From the NCBI GenBank assembly GCA_964036045.1, contig OZ038401.1, forward strand, positions 33,594,397-33,658,396: a stretch of DNA of 64,000 nucleotides. Reading direction: 5' to 3'. Each line of letters opens with the position of its first letter. Position 1 is the first letter of the stretch. The DNA comes from Eutreptiella sp. 'Long Island Sound 2002'. Lineage: Eukaryota > Euglenozoa > Euglenophyceae > Eutreptiales > Eutreptiaceae. The translations under genes were made by a program, and so were the position numbers. The notes below the pieces were generated by a model, which saw nothing but the letters and a program-made list of their open reading frames with translations, made no database searches and was not told where the DNA came from. This document shows, in pieces, positions 47,851 through 57,248 of this stretch.

Positions 47851-50766
47851 AAGACGGGCTGAGTCATGCATATCCAAGCCGTTTCCGCTCACGACAACAA
47901 TTGTGCCTCGTAGTGCACCCCATTTTCGAAGCCAAAGTGGATTGGGAACGGCGATGAGTTCCTGTTGAGCTCAGGACCTGCGGCAGAACGCCGTGTCGGG
48001 CGTGAGCTCGGCCTTATCTAAGCCCAGGGAGGCCTGTGGTCGTCCCTGTGGCTTAGGGTTGCGGCTTGCGCACAAAGGGCGGGGCATCGAAGACATGTTG
48101 ACTCCTCATTTCCGTGTGAACGGCGTTTACCGGCACCAGCGTCATAAACACGTCAGTGTCAACAAAACACGCACGCTCACTCAACACGTGCAATACGTTA
48201 GGACTGACTGCTCACAGGCGGACTGTAGCATCTCACCACCTCACCACCTTCACTGCACTGCGCCCCGGTGCTCCAGAGGAATGGCAATGCAGTGAGTGCA
48301 AATGCTGCCCGCTGGGGGGGGGGGGGGGGGGCAGCAACTACTGGGCTCCGCGAACGCGGAAACGACACCAGCAAGAGCACCGGCCGCAGCGGCCGACAGA
48401 ACGCAGCAACCCGACGCAACATGCGAAGGGAAGAACGGGTGACTGTCCAGGGCCCCGTTAAGGAACAACACCCAGACGGAATGTCACACAGGGGGGCACA
48501 GCGGAAGACCATTTGCAAGGCCAAGAAACGAGGAGTCCCGCGAATGTCTGTTGACACGTATCAGCGTGCCATGGTCTTCGATGTACTTAAAACCGCAAGG
48601 TACGTGCCGGGTCCGACCCCCCTTCGCCTGCACTCAGCAGCTTGGCCAGACCACTGGAGATTTGAGGTTGGAGGTGCCCTGAAGCCGGCACCGGGCCAGT
48701 GAACTCCACCGGGGCTGCGGCGGGGCTCTTGCTGCTGCGCTGTATCGTAGTGTCTGGTGCCCGCCGGCAGCATCCGGAGCAGCAGGCGTGACGCGTGCTC
48801 TCCAGGGGTGTTCTTTGGGAAGGAAACAGCCTCGCGGTTTCGGTGGCGGTTCGGTGGTGGTTTTACCAGCGGGGCTGGCGGTTCACAGCCAGTGCCCGAT
48901 GTCACGTACTGATCGGCCGGCGCTCTGATGAGTCCGGGTGTACCAAACGTCCTTCAGCCTTTTCTCTGACAACGGCATTGATGACAGCCCTGGCACTGGC
49001 CCCCCACCGTGGATTGCCCCCCCGCACACACAAACATGCGTTGCAGATGTCCCTGACCTCGGGTTTGTGCCCGGTACTTTACTTCGCCTTGGGTTCGGCC
49101 CGGGGGCCACGCACTGGCACGCGGGTTCTTTGGCCGCTGAGCCACGACGAAGCCCATGGCTGGTCTGTGGTGTGCACCACCGTGGCCTTAGGACATGGTG
49201 CGCCTGGGGGCTGTCGCCGGGCCCTGTCCCACACGAAGGGGGATGTACGCTGGGAGAGGGGGGCTCGGGTGGATTGCCATGTGGGCCCTGCAGGCCTTTG
49301 GAACCCACGCCCACTGCAAAGGAGTTCAACTCCGCTGGTGCAGGCTAGTGAGAAAGCCCAGCATGAGATCAGGGGTGTGGAGAGGTCAGAATTCCGTAGT
49401 GCCGCACGCAGCTCTGCTTTGGAGCAAAACAGTGGCATCCGAAGATCCGCCTGTGGACCTTCTCTCCGTAGTTCCCAGCATGTCTCTCCATCGTGCGTGG
49501 CATCCGTAGCCCCATTGGCTCCTTCCGCGGCCAATTCAAATTTAACCCTTCCAAATTTGCCCCGATGCGGGTAAGTGGGTTTGTGGGTGTTGAGGGGGGG
49601 GGGGGTGAGTTGGATGCTGGTCTGGCAGACGCAATGGGCCGCTGCTCCGCCTTGGGTGGCGGTTCAAGGGGGCGTCAGGATCCCCAAGGGGCCTATCATT
49701 GCATTTCGGCCTCGCAAAAACAGGGCTGTGTCATCCGATCCCCCCCGCCCCCCAACCACCATCACCACTGCCGCTTCTGCCAACGCTGTATGATCGTTTT
49801 CTGGCGCACGGTTGTGCACCGCTTGTCTTGGTTATCATTGCTCACGTACCACTCTTTGCATCAAGATTCTGTGAGGATGTGAGTGGAGTGGTCTCGTTTA
49901 TAAACCGTGTTTCTCTGATGGCAGCGGCCCTGTACCAATGCAGATGAGACTGTTTTGTACATGCTGGAGTGAAAAGTATATGTGTGACTGGCTGTTTTAT
50001 GCCTGCTCCCCCCTGCTGCTCATATTGCATGTTTACCTCCCAAGCCTGCCAGAACAAGCAATCACTTGGGGATGCAGTTGACCCGGTGTGCACAGTGGGT
50101 GCACAACTGTTGCAGTTGGGAAAGTACGGAGGTTTGGCCATACCAGATGCAAAGCTCTGGGTCGTATGTGACACGTCCTTGTGAAGCAGGCCCCAAAGGA
50201 TGGTGGTGACAGGGTGGACGAAACAACAGTCCTTTGCAAGGTATGGTGTTGCGGGTCCTTGGCTATTCTACTGGGGGCATAGTGCTCAGGCCCGAATAAA
50301 AACGATCGCATCAGGTGCAAATGCCCCCCATCCTAGGGCACTCTTTCTCTGTGGGGGAGCACTTGACGTGGTGCGGCTATTTGGCGGCCTCCTGCAGGAG
50401 CGGCGCCGCGACCGCCTCAGAGTAGTGGATGGGGCCCATGACCTGCAGATGAAAACAACGTCTTGGGGACTTGGTTAAGGAGGGTGTTGCACGCACCGTG
50501 CGCGCACCGTGCGCACACCATGAACAGTTTCACAAGGTATACACAAGGTATCATCCAAAGGCCTCTGGCGACAATCCACAAGCATTTGGGAACACCTGCC
50601 AAAGTGGTTTGCAGTCGGCCTCTTCACTGGGTGAAAATCTCCAGAAACATCAGAAAGGTGCCGCACCGTGTGCACACCGTGCAACAACACCCCCAAGGGG
50701 TATCCCAATGGGTTGTACCCCCCCCCCCCCCTTGTCCAAGCACTGCCTTGTCCAAGCACATGAGCC

Positions 50767-50830
50767 CGTCTGACTGTCGTTTTTCTGGATTTTTCTGACC
50801 ACGGTTTTTATGATCAGAAACGTGACGCTA
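50767..50830 (+). repeat. Hairpin repeat family B, copy 3
   Basis: CTGACTGTCGTTTTTCTGG, then TTTTTCTGACCACGG, then TTTTTATGATCAGAAACGTGAC; TTTCTGA pairs with TCAGAAA. It follows a poly-C tract (50718-50731) and a doubled CCTTGTCCAAGCAC. A related start (TAAGCACATGGGCCCGCCTG, then ACCGTCG) occurs at 51434-51464. Confidence 0.55.
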
Positions 50831-51077
50831 CGGGGTTGTGCTTTGATTGTAGAGGGAAAGGAGAGCTGGATCATGCTTCTGGTAGTTCCTCCTGCTCATA
50901 CCAACATTCCACTTGCAACTGCAACCCAATGCTGTTTGTTTTGGTGTGATTTTCATGGCTGATGTTGCCACTCCTGGTACCACGGATGGTGGCGTGCCGT
51001 TTGACCACAATTGGGAAATCACGGGAGGATGCTGAAGTGCAGATTGTGTGGGCCAAAGCGGGCCGTGGGATTTGGCC

Positions 51078-51335
51078 ATGTCTTTGAGGGCAAGCTTTTA
51101 CTTCACCAAAGATATTGTTGATGACAGTTTTGTCCCGAGGAATAGGAAGCCTAAACCCATTCCAAAACCTGAAGCCAAGCCTGCTCCAAAGCCTGCCCCG
51201 AAGGGCAAGCATGTGCAATTGTTCAAGATGGGGCGCAAGGTTGGAAAGGGCTTCTATTCCACAGCTGCTGATGCCCCTGAAGGGCAGTCGGGACCTCCAG
51301 TACATGCTGAAATTTGCCTGCACATAGTGTTGTAG
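51078..51335 (+). pseudogene. Second 'HVQLF' family ORF
   Basis: The ATG at 51078 opens 85 codons: SLRASFYFTKDIVDD, a Lys/Pro/Ala repeat linker (KPKPIPKPEAKPAPKPAPKG), then HVQLFKMGRKVGKGFYSTAA. It parallels the fragment at 16014-16367. The function is unknown. It is short and lies in repeat-rich DNA, so it is probably a mobile-element relic or one exon. Confidence 0.4.
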
Positions 51336-52396
51336 TGCCCTATTGCAACAATTGTGTTTAGGGTGAGGTATGGGCAGATTTTCGGCGACATGCGTTCTGT
51401 TGGTGCCGCGCGTCGCATGTTAGCACGGGCTTGTCTAAGCACATGGGCCCGCCTGACCGTCGTTCTTCTGACTTTTGGCGTGGTTGGACAAGGGGGGGGG
51501 GGTTAGACAGCATGCAGTGGACGACACAGACCATTGCCCAGCACACAATGTTGCACAGATATTTCAACAGCAGGCCCACCTGCATTCACACAATGGTGGA
51601 CGTCAAGAACCCTCCCCATGTCAACAAAAAAGGCAGTGTAGTACACAGTGCATGGATAAATTGTGGGTCACCATGTGATGTGTTGTACCCCAGAAGCTTT
51701 GCAATTGGACACCTCGTTTCAATTGCCATGCGAACCTTGCACGCGAACCCATTCAGGTGTGCATATAACAATGTGGACCCCACACCTACACTTGCGCCCC
51801 CCTCCCCCCCCCCGCACCATTGCCTTGCAGAAGTGCATGAAGTGGATGTATTCATCTGCACCATCCCGTCCAGCCATGGATGGGGTGAGTGAGCACCCTC
51901 CCGCATTTTCCAGGTTCGATATGGATGCATCCTTGAAGGCTACTTCCATGGCTGATCCTTCTCCATCCGCATGGTTTTGCTGGAATCAGGTCCAATCAAT
52001 GAGAAAAGTGGTGGACAGTCCTCCTTTGGGGGCGCCTTAAGCGCAATGCGCGCGCAGTGCAACTATTTGGGCGTCTGGCCGTACTGGAGACCCATGCTTT
52101 GAGATACTAGGGGCATCATTGTTGCCCCGTTGCGTAGCTTTTGATGCTTTTTCCACATTGGGGATATGGCATTTTTGGATTTTCACCCAAGTTCACCTAT
52201 TTCCACCCCCTTTCACGCTTTTTTGCTCACCTCCAGCACATCCACTCTTTTCTAGGAGGGAGCGTTAGGCGCGCGCAGGGCATCTTTTTTGGCTATTTCC
52301 GATCCCTACCATTATGGGATCCCTCAGAAGGCGGCGGTCATGAGGGGTGATGTAGCCAACCTTCCAGTGCTATTGAGGAAACCGGGCCAATTATCC

Positions 52397-52493
52397 AATC
52401 CATGCTTTGTTGCGTGGCCCCTCGAGTTGGGGTTAGGGACTCGCAATCCATGCTTTGTTGCGTGGCCCCTTGAGTTGGGGTTAGGGACTCGAA
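52397..52493 (+). repeat. 48-bp tandem repeat, module A
   Basis: Two units containing CAATCCATGCTTTGTTGCGT and GAGTTGGGGTTAGGGACTCG. The 48-bp period equals 16 codons, so any frame stays in register. Confidence 0.85.
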
Positions 52494-53030
52494 TGCGCTG
52501 TTCATGGCTTTTGCAGTTGTGCATGATGTGTGTTATGTGAAGGGAAGGTAGTTTGCAACTTTCTTGAGCTGGGGCAGTTTGGGTCGCCTAATTCTAAGGG
52601 CGGTTGCAAGGGGTGTGCCTGCGGGCTCTTTTGGGGGAAACATAGTCTAAAAGTAACGCACAGTGCAAGGATCCCCCCTTTGTTATGGTAGACGCATTCC
52701 TAGCACACTATTTTGTAGATAATTGAAAGGGATATGATATTACTCATGATGAGCCCAAGTGGGGTCATCGTAGCACTGGACAGCTCTCAACCTTGATTCC
52801 AAGACGTTATCTCGAGTACCGCAAAGTGACTAGACTACACCATCATGTTGGTCTAAGCCAAAAGAAGAAAACAGATTGCTCCTAATGAGCCCAAGGGGGA
52901 GCGCAAGTGCGCTGGGGGCGTGCCAGGTGCGCAGAAGGCATCTTTTTGGGCCACTTTTGATACAGAGCCCTAATCCACGCTTTTTCCATGGCCCCTTTCT
53001 AGTTGGGGATACGGACCGGCCCCTTTCCGG

Positions 53031-53282
53031 TTGGGGATATGGAGGCAGGTGCATACCCCTCTTTATGGACCATGGGACCATGTCCCGCCTCATGCTTGGA
53101 CTGATGAAGGCAACTCGGCCGCCACCCAAGATGAGGGAGAGCATGGGGCAGATCTGTGTGCCTTGTGTTGTCAGAAGTACAACGCCATCACAGCTTGTGG
53201 TGAGTGCCAGGAGCCCCGTGATGAATGTATTGATGCCTACACTTGTGGGGAACAAATTGTTTGTCGGCCAATACATGAGTAA
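53031..53282 (+). pseudogene. Cys-rich C-terminal relic of DDE transposase, module A
   Basis: A frame without ATG encodes LYGPWDHVPPHAWTDEG and then CALCCQKYNAITACGECQ and ECIDAYTC. These align with the end of the transposase relic at 53860-54383 (PPYGPWEHVPVHVW, CDKCELQYCTDCIDTHTC). The spacing C-x2-C, C-x2-C, C suggests a zinc-binding tail. The catalytic part is not recognisable upstream in this copy. Confidence 0.5.
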
Positions 53283-53653
53283 TACACATTGATGTTGAAA
53301 TTCTCCATTTCGCCTTTTGCAGCATGCTTTGTATGGAAGGTTCGCAGTCCACTCTGGTCGACTTGAGAGGATCGTCTAGGGGAGGGTAAGGAGGGTAAAT
53401 CCGGGTTAAAGGGGGCGCACTTAGCGCAGTGCGCGCGCAGTGCAACTATTTGGGCACCTGGCCGTACTAGAGACCCATACTTTGAGATACTAGGGCCCCC
53501 TAGGGGCATCATGGTGACCCCTAGCGGAGGTTTTGACTTCTGATTTTGTCCCCCTTTGTTTGGGGATCCCCAAGAATGCAGGGGTGACGTAGCATTTCCG
53601 CCCTCTTTTGGGCCCCAACCTTCCGGTGCTATTGAGGAAACCGGGACAATCTC

Positions 53654-53780
53654 TGAATCCACGCTTTGTTGCGTGGCCCATTGAGTTGGGGTTAGGGACT
53701 CGCAATCCACGCTTTGTTGCGTGGCCCCTTGAGTTGGGGTTAGGGACTCTCAATCCACGCTTTGTTGCGTGGCCCCTTGA
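53654..53780 (+). repeat. 48-bp tandem repeat, module B
   Basis: About 2.7 units of the repeat seen at 52397-52493 (AATCCACGCTTTGTTGCGTG). The minus strand reads as a 16-residue repeat (RGHATKRGLRVPNPNS) inside a 388-codon frame that I regard as spurious. Confidence 0.85.
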
Positions 53781-53859
53781 GTTGCTGTATGGATTTGTCC
53801 ATTGGCCCCGGGGACATCGGCGGATGTTCTCATTTGGGATCGCGGGGGGCCCAAAAGGG

Positions 53860-54383
53860 TAAAGGGACATTATATGGATTATGAGATTGGCTCCATGGAT
53901 GGTGCATACAAGGGGCGCCTCCATGTGGTATGAGCCTTTATCGGTCGAAAGACTTTGACGGAGCGCCAAAAGGAACACAATGATGTTCATGGTTTCTATA
54001 GGGCACAGATTGAGCACTTGTTTGCGCGCATGTGGCATTGGGGCATTGTAATGAACATATGGAGGGGATCCGGTACTGATTTGCATGAGCATGTGCGTGT
54101 ACTCTTGCATTTGCAGCAATTTTTGATTCGAAGACAAGTACGGTACCCTCCATATGGTCCATGGGAACACGTACCGGTACATGTATGGACCGCACCTACA
54201 CAGGAGGACAATGATGATGAGGATGTTGTGGGTGACGATGGGGATGTATGGGGATGTGTATGGATATATGTTTGTTGCACCAAGTCTGACCCTGAAAAGA
54301 TGTCCATGTGTGACAAGTGTGAACTGCAATATTGTACGGATTGCATTGACACACATACATGTGACAATGTCACGGTGCTTTAA
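53860..54383 (+). pseudogene. DDE transposase C-terminal half with Cys-rich tail
   Basis: One frame encodes MDYEIGSMDGAYKGRLHVV, an in-frame TGA (53931-53933), GRKTLTERQKEHNDVHGFYR, AQIEHLFARMWHWGIVMNIW, LLHLQQFLIRRQVRYPPYGPWEHVP, then an acidic stretch and CDKCELQYCTDCIDTHTC. The sequence DG.Y.G..H.V....LT..Q...N..H...R...EH.F.R is the C-terminal pattern of DDE_Tnp_4/IS5-Harbinger-like endonucleases, with DG as the second Asp and the Glu of IEH as the third acid. The Cys-rich tail after YGPW is shared with the relics at 53031 and 61410. The internal stop and absent N-terminal part make this copy inactive. Confidence 0.65.
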
Positions 54384-54537
54384 TTCAGCAATTGTGTCAT
54401 GTTGTGCCCACAAGTTGCTCATTTTGATTTTGTCTTTACTAGACAATTGAACAAAACCAAGGACATGTGTTGTTGAGAGTGGACATTTGGGGTTGCGACC
54501 ATCGCTATTCATGGCTTTCCGCATTTTGCATGATGTT

Positions 54538-54651
54538 CTTAGCTCAGCCGTGCCTGAGCTTTGGTTTTGCTCGTCGGGTGGTGTGTGTGTGCGCATGCGT
54601 GTGTGCAGTGAGCCTCTGTACTTGTAGAGCATTTTTGCTTGTTGCCAGCAG
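54538..54651 (+). repeat. Split direct repeat A1
   Basis: Starts CTTAGCTCAGCCGTGCCTGA and ends GTTGCCAGCAG; repeated at 60649-60762. Contains a GTGTGTGTGCGCATGCGTGT purine/pyrimidine-alternating stretch. Confidence 0.95.
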
Positions 54652-54713
54652 ACCATAGGTGGTCACACGTAGAGCCTGCTCCGTGACACTTTGGAACGAC
54701 CCGGTCTGTGAAT

Positions 54714-55763
54714 ATGTCAGTTGACGATTTTGCCGTCTTCGCGAAGGGAACAATTTGTTCCCAGTTCATTGATAGCGTTCCCATGCTGGAGATAGCCAGG
54801 GCTGCCTCGCAGGTGGAGATGAAGCTGTCGGTGCTGCTGGAACGCAGGTCAGAGTGGGAGGCTAGTTTCGTCGCCAAGTACGGAATCGAGTTGGGGGAGG
54901 TGGGGCTGGTGAAGATGATCGCCTCGTATTGCGTCATGGCCCAGTGCGACCTGGATGTGGCGTCGCTGGGCTTTGTCAAGGTGGAGGTGCCACCCCAACA
55001 GCCGCAGACGGTGTCGCCAGAGCTTCTGGAGCTCAAGCAGTTGGTTCAGGGACAGGCCCTTGTGATGGAGGGCCTGCGCAAGCAGTTGGAGGCGGTCAGT
55101 GCCAAGGCCGAGGCGGAGTCCAAGAGGAAAATGGCGAAGGTCCCGCCGCTGTGTAAAGCGGAAATCGTGAAGGTGAGGGAGTTGGATTCTAAGCCCCAGT
55201 GGATCTTCGCCAGCCTTCTCGCGCTGTCCACCTTGTTGTGGCGCAGGGAGGTGCCCCAACACGAATACGTCTCCAAGTACAAGGACAAGGAAAAGTTCAC
55301 GGACGCCGTCCTGGACGAGCTGGCGCCGGTGGTGGACGCGGACTCCGCGGACACGGAAGTGTGGCAGCTGGAGTCCATGGATGATGACGAACTTACGCGC
55401 CTTCGGAGTTTTGTCCAGGCGGTCTGGACGTTCACGGTGACTAGCCTGTCGGCATACAGGGGCAAGAAGGGCTTGGACCCCGGACCGGTCGGTGAGGGGT
55501 CGGACGCGGCCGAGGATGCGTCCGATGTGCCTGTGCTGTCCGCTGGTTGTACGGGAGCGGCGGAGGAGGAGGTGGTGGGGCGGCGGCTGCAAGCCATGAA
55601 GGGTAAGTTCCGCGTTGAGGGGGGCCGCCGCCTGTACACCGCCAAGCCGGGTGCCGAGCCGATGGACGTCACCAATGCCCCGGTGACAGCGTGTCGGGCA
55701 TGCAAGAACGCTGGGAGGGGAGTGAAACGGCATTGGTTTCACGAGTGCCCCGGCTTTGACTGA
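54714..55763 (+). CDS. Gag-like protein of the YR retrotransposon
   Basis: From the ATG at 54714 (63 bases after repeat A1) to the TGA at 55761-55763, 349 residues. The N-terminal half is helical and Leu/Glu-rich with a heptad-like stretch (LVQGQALVMEGLRKQLEAVS) suggesting multimerisation. The middle is acidic. The C terminus carries CRACKNAGRGVKRHWFHEC, a C-x2-C-x9-H-x4-C knuckle that is a longer variant of the retroviral C-x2-C-x4-H-x4-C nucleic-acid-binding motif. It presumably packages element RNA. The following recombinase ORF is in the same frame directly after the UGA, so a Gag-recombinase readthrough product is possible. Confidence 0.8.
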   Translation: MSVDDFAVFAKGTICSQFIDSVPMLEIARAASQVEMKLSVLLERRSEWEASFVAKYGIELGEVGLVKMIASYCVMAQCDLDVASLGFVKVEVPPQQPQTVSPELLELKQLVQGQALVMEGLRKQLEAVSAKAEAESKRKMAKVPPLCKAEIVKVRELDSKPQWIFASLLALSTLLWRREVPQHEYVSKYKDKEKFTDAVLDELAPVVDADSADTEVWQLESMDDDELTRLRSFVQAVWTFTVTSLSAYRGKKGLDPGPVGEGSDAAEDASDVPVLSAGCTGAAEEEVVGRRLQAMKGKFRVEGGRRLYTAKPGAEPMDVTNAPVTACRACKNAGRGVKRHWFHECPGFD

Positions 55764-57248
55764 TGGGGAAGCTGCCCCATCCGGCCCATCCCTCCCGAGC
55801 CCCGGGGGGCCTTGGTGGTTCTCGGACCGTCGGACTTCCGGGATGGCGAGGACGTGGTCTGGCGCCTGGTGTGGGCAGCGTGGAGACGGATATGGAAGGA
55901 GGATGAGATCACCTCCGTGGACGCCCTGCAGGCATCCTCCTGGGCAAAAAGCACCATGGGTACGTATTGTACCCACTTCCGCAAGATGGCCCTCTGGGTG
56001 GGCTACACGCCCACATCCGAGCTTGAACGAGCGGCGTGCCGCTACATTTTCCAGTTATGGGGACTGGGGTACTCGGGAAGCTCCCTCAAGGTCGCAGTGT
56101 CGGCGTTCCGGGCGCTGGAGGACATGGGATGGCTGCCCGCGTTCGTCAGTCGCCGGGTCTGGCGCTGTGCCAAGTGGGCGCCCACGGAGCCGGCCCTACG
56201 GCCCTACGCAGGTTTGGACGACCTCCGCAACTTCGCGCTGGCTTGCACGGAGCGACCGCAGTGGACAGTCTATGGGATGGCAGTCCTGGCATTCACCTGC
56301 CTTCTGCGGGTGGGTGAGGCCGCGCCCCTCCGTCGGGGGGGATCCCGGTGTCGGGGATTGGCGTTCCGCACGGTCAAGGTGGCGCCGCGCATCGTGCGCA
56401 GGCGACTCGGGAAGTATGCCCAAGAGTGGCTGGGCTGGCTCGATGCCACGGGGGCCACGTCTGCTGTCGTCGGAGCGCAATTCTGTCCGCAGGGACCAGC
56501 TTTCATGCAGTCGGTCATGGCTGCCGCGTTGGGGGGCAGCGACAACCCCCACGCCAGGTGGCACGCATGGAGGCGAGGGGGCTCCGCGGCCCTGCGATGG
56601 TTGGGGCTGCCCATCAAGTGGCTGGCTTGGTGGGGGCGGTGGCTTTCGGAGACGGTGGCAGTCCACTACGCCGACGCGCCCGACGACTTCGTCGTCACGA
56701 CCGAGGCTGTCCTCCCCTGGCCCCCTGACAACCATGCAGGAGAGTTCGTTTGGCGCGCCGTGTCCCTCCGGGACGTTTTCCCGAAGGAGCTCCTGGAGCT
56801 CTGTGCCCCTGATGCCGATGAGCCCCCACAATGGGGAGGTGACGGGGATGGGTCGGCAGGAGGTCGGGGTGGATCGTGCCCTGGGGAGTCCGCGAGTCCT
56901 GCCGCTGCGGGAGCTGCTGGGAGGGAGGACCGAGCTGGCGCACGTGACCCGGGGGCCCCTCCGGCCCTTACGGCTGTTGAGGGGTCCTCAGGACGCGGGC
57001 GCCGGCCGCGGGGAGACGGGGGGGGGGAAGTCATTGATGTGGATGCAGACCCCCCACCTGCCTCCGCAGCAGGCTCCTCCATCAGGCGGCTGCGCATCGC
57101 GGCCCGCAGGACGGGTGAGGTCGCGTCCGTCTTGGGCAAGCGGAAGGCCGCGGGCCCGGCCAGGATTGTGGGTGCGGCTGCCCGAACGGCAATTTCCCGT
57201 CGCGTCGGAGCTGGGTCAGTGGGTGCGGGAGCGCCTTCGGACCGGTGA
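55764..57248 (+). CDS. Tyrosine recombinase (integrase) of the YR retrotransposon
   Basis: The frame continues in phase from the gag stop and ends at TGA 57246-57248, about 494 codons. A SAM-like core-binding domain comes first (WAKSTMGTYCTHFRKMALWVG at its start). The catalytic domain follows: box I Arg in CLLRVGEAAPL (Arg codon 56307-56309), box II HAWRRGGSAAL (His 56562, Arg 56571), a Trp in WWGRWLS, and the nucleophile Tyr in VAVHYADA (56667-56669). This R...HxxR...W...Y set matches active tyrosine recombinases. It would integrate a circular cDNA. The first ATG (55956) falls inside the core-binding domain, so translation probably enters from gag by UGA readthrough or from a non-AUG start. 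The tail is Arg/Ala-rich. Confidence 0.85.
   Translation, partial: WGSCPIRPIPPEPRGALVVLGPSDFRDGEDVVWRLVWAAWRRIWKEDEITSVDALQASSWAKSTMGTYCTHFRKMALWVGYTPTSELERAACRYIFQLWGLGYSGSSLKVAVSAFRALEDMGWLPAFVSRRVWRCAKWAPTEPALRPYAGLDDLRNFALACTERPQWTVYGMAVLAFTCLLRVGEAAPLRRGGSRCRGLAFRTVKVAPRIVRRRLGKYAQEWLGWLDATGATSAVVGAQFCPQGPAFMQSVMAAALGGSDNPHARWHAWRRGGSAALRWLGLPIKWLAWWGRWLSETVAVHYADAPDDFVVTTEAVLPWPPDNHAGEFVWRAVSLRDVFPKELLELCAPDADEPPQWGGDGDGSAGGRGGSCPGESASPAAAGAAGREDRAGARDPGAPPALTAVEGSSGRGRRPRGDGGGEVIDVDADPPPASAAGSSIRRLRIAARRTGEVASVLGKRKAAGPARIVGAAARTAISRRVGAGSVGAGAPSDR

Larger units (their letters stand above)
45251..52033. other. Long region with no supported gene
   Basis: About 6.8 kb in which I find no domain or splice-consistent gene. 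It is rich in poly-C and poly-G tracts (45716-45724, 46029-46042, 47347-47361, 47739-47754, 48316-48331, 49597-49606, 50718-50731) and holds two hairpin repeats and one 'HVQLF' relic, listed separately. Open frames (e.g. 48795-49574, 47048-47329) have GC-driven compositions and no recognisable motif. Confidence 0.4.
52034..53415 (+). mobile_element. Transposon-derived module A (uninterrupted)
   Basis: It begins with GCGCAATGCGCGCGCAGTGCAACTATTTGGGC and GAGACCCATGCTTTGAGATACTAGG, which recur at 53416 at the start of module B. Inside are two 48-bp tandem units (52397-52493, core CTTTGTTGCGTGGCCCC), an intact copy of the sequence that the retrotransposon interrupts in module B (52500-52700), and a Cys-rich coding relic (53031-53282). 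The modules look like diverged copies of one DDE-transposase element. Confidence 0.6.
53416..54537 (+). mobile_element. Transposon-derived module B, left part
   Basis: It starts with GCGCAGTGCGCGCGCAGTGCAACTATTTGGGC as in module A, carries nearly three 48-bp units (53654-53780), a DDE transposase relic (53860-54383), and ends where the tyrosine-recombinase retrotransposon was inserted (54538). Its continuation lies at 60920-61500. Confidence 0.65.

Noticed and set aside
48795-49574. 259-codon + strand frame
   Set aside because: No domain, composition as expected of GC-rich noncoding DNA, and comparable frames exist on the opposite strand.
53490-54656. 388-codon minus-strand frame with RGHATKRGLRVPNPNS repeats
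   Set aside because: The repeat comes from the 48-bp tandem units, and the + strand of the same region encodes a recognisable transposase.
55756-57036. N-terminal 427 codons of the 1159-codon RT frame as genuine protein
   Set aside because: This stretch is the Arg/Ser/Pro-rich alternative frame of the tyrosine recombinase and contains no recognisable motif.
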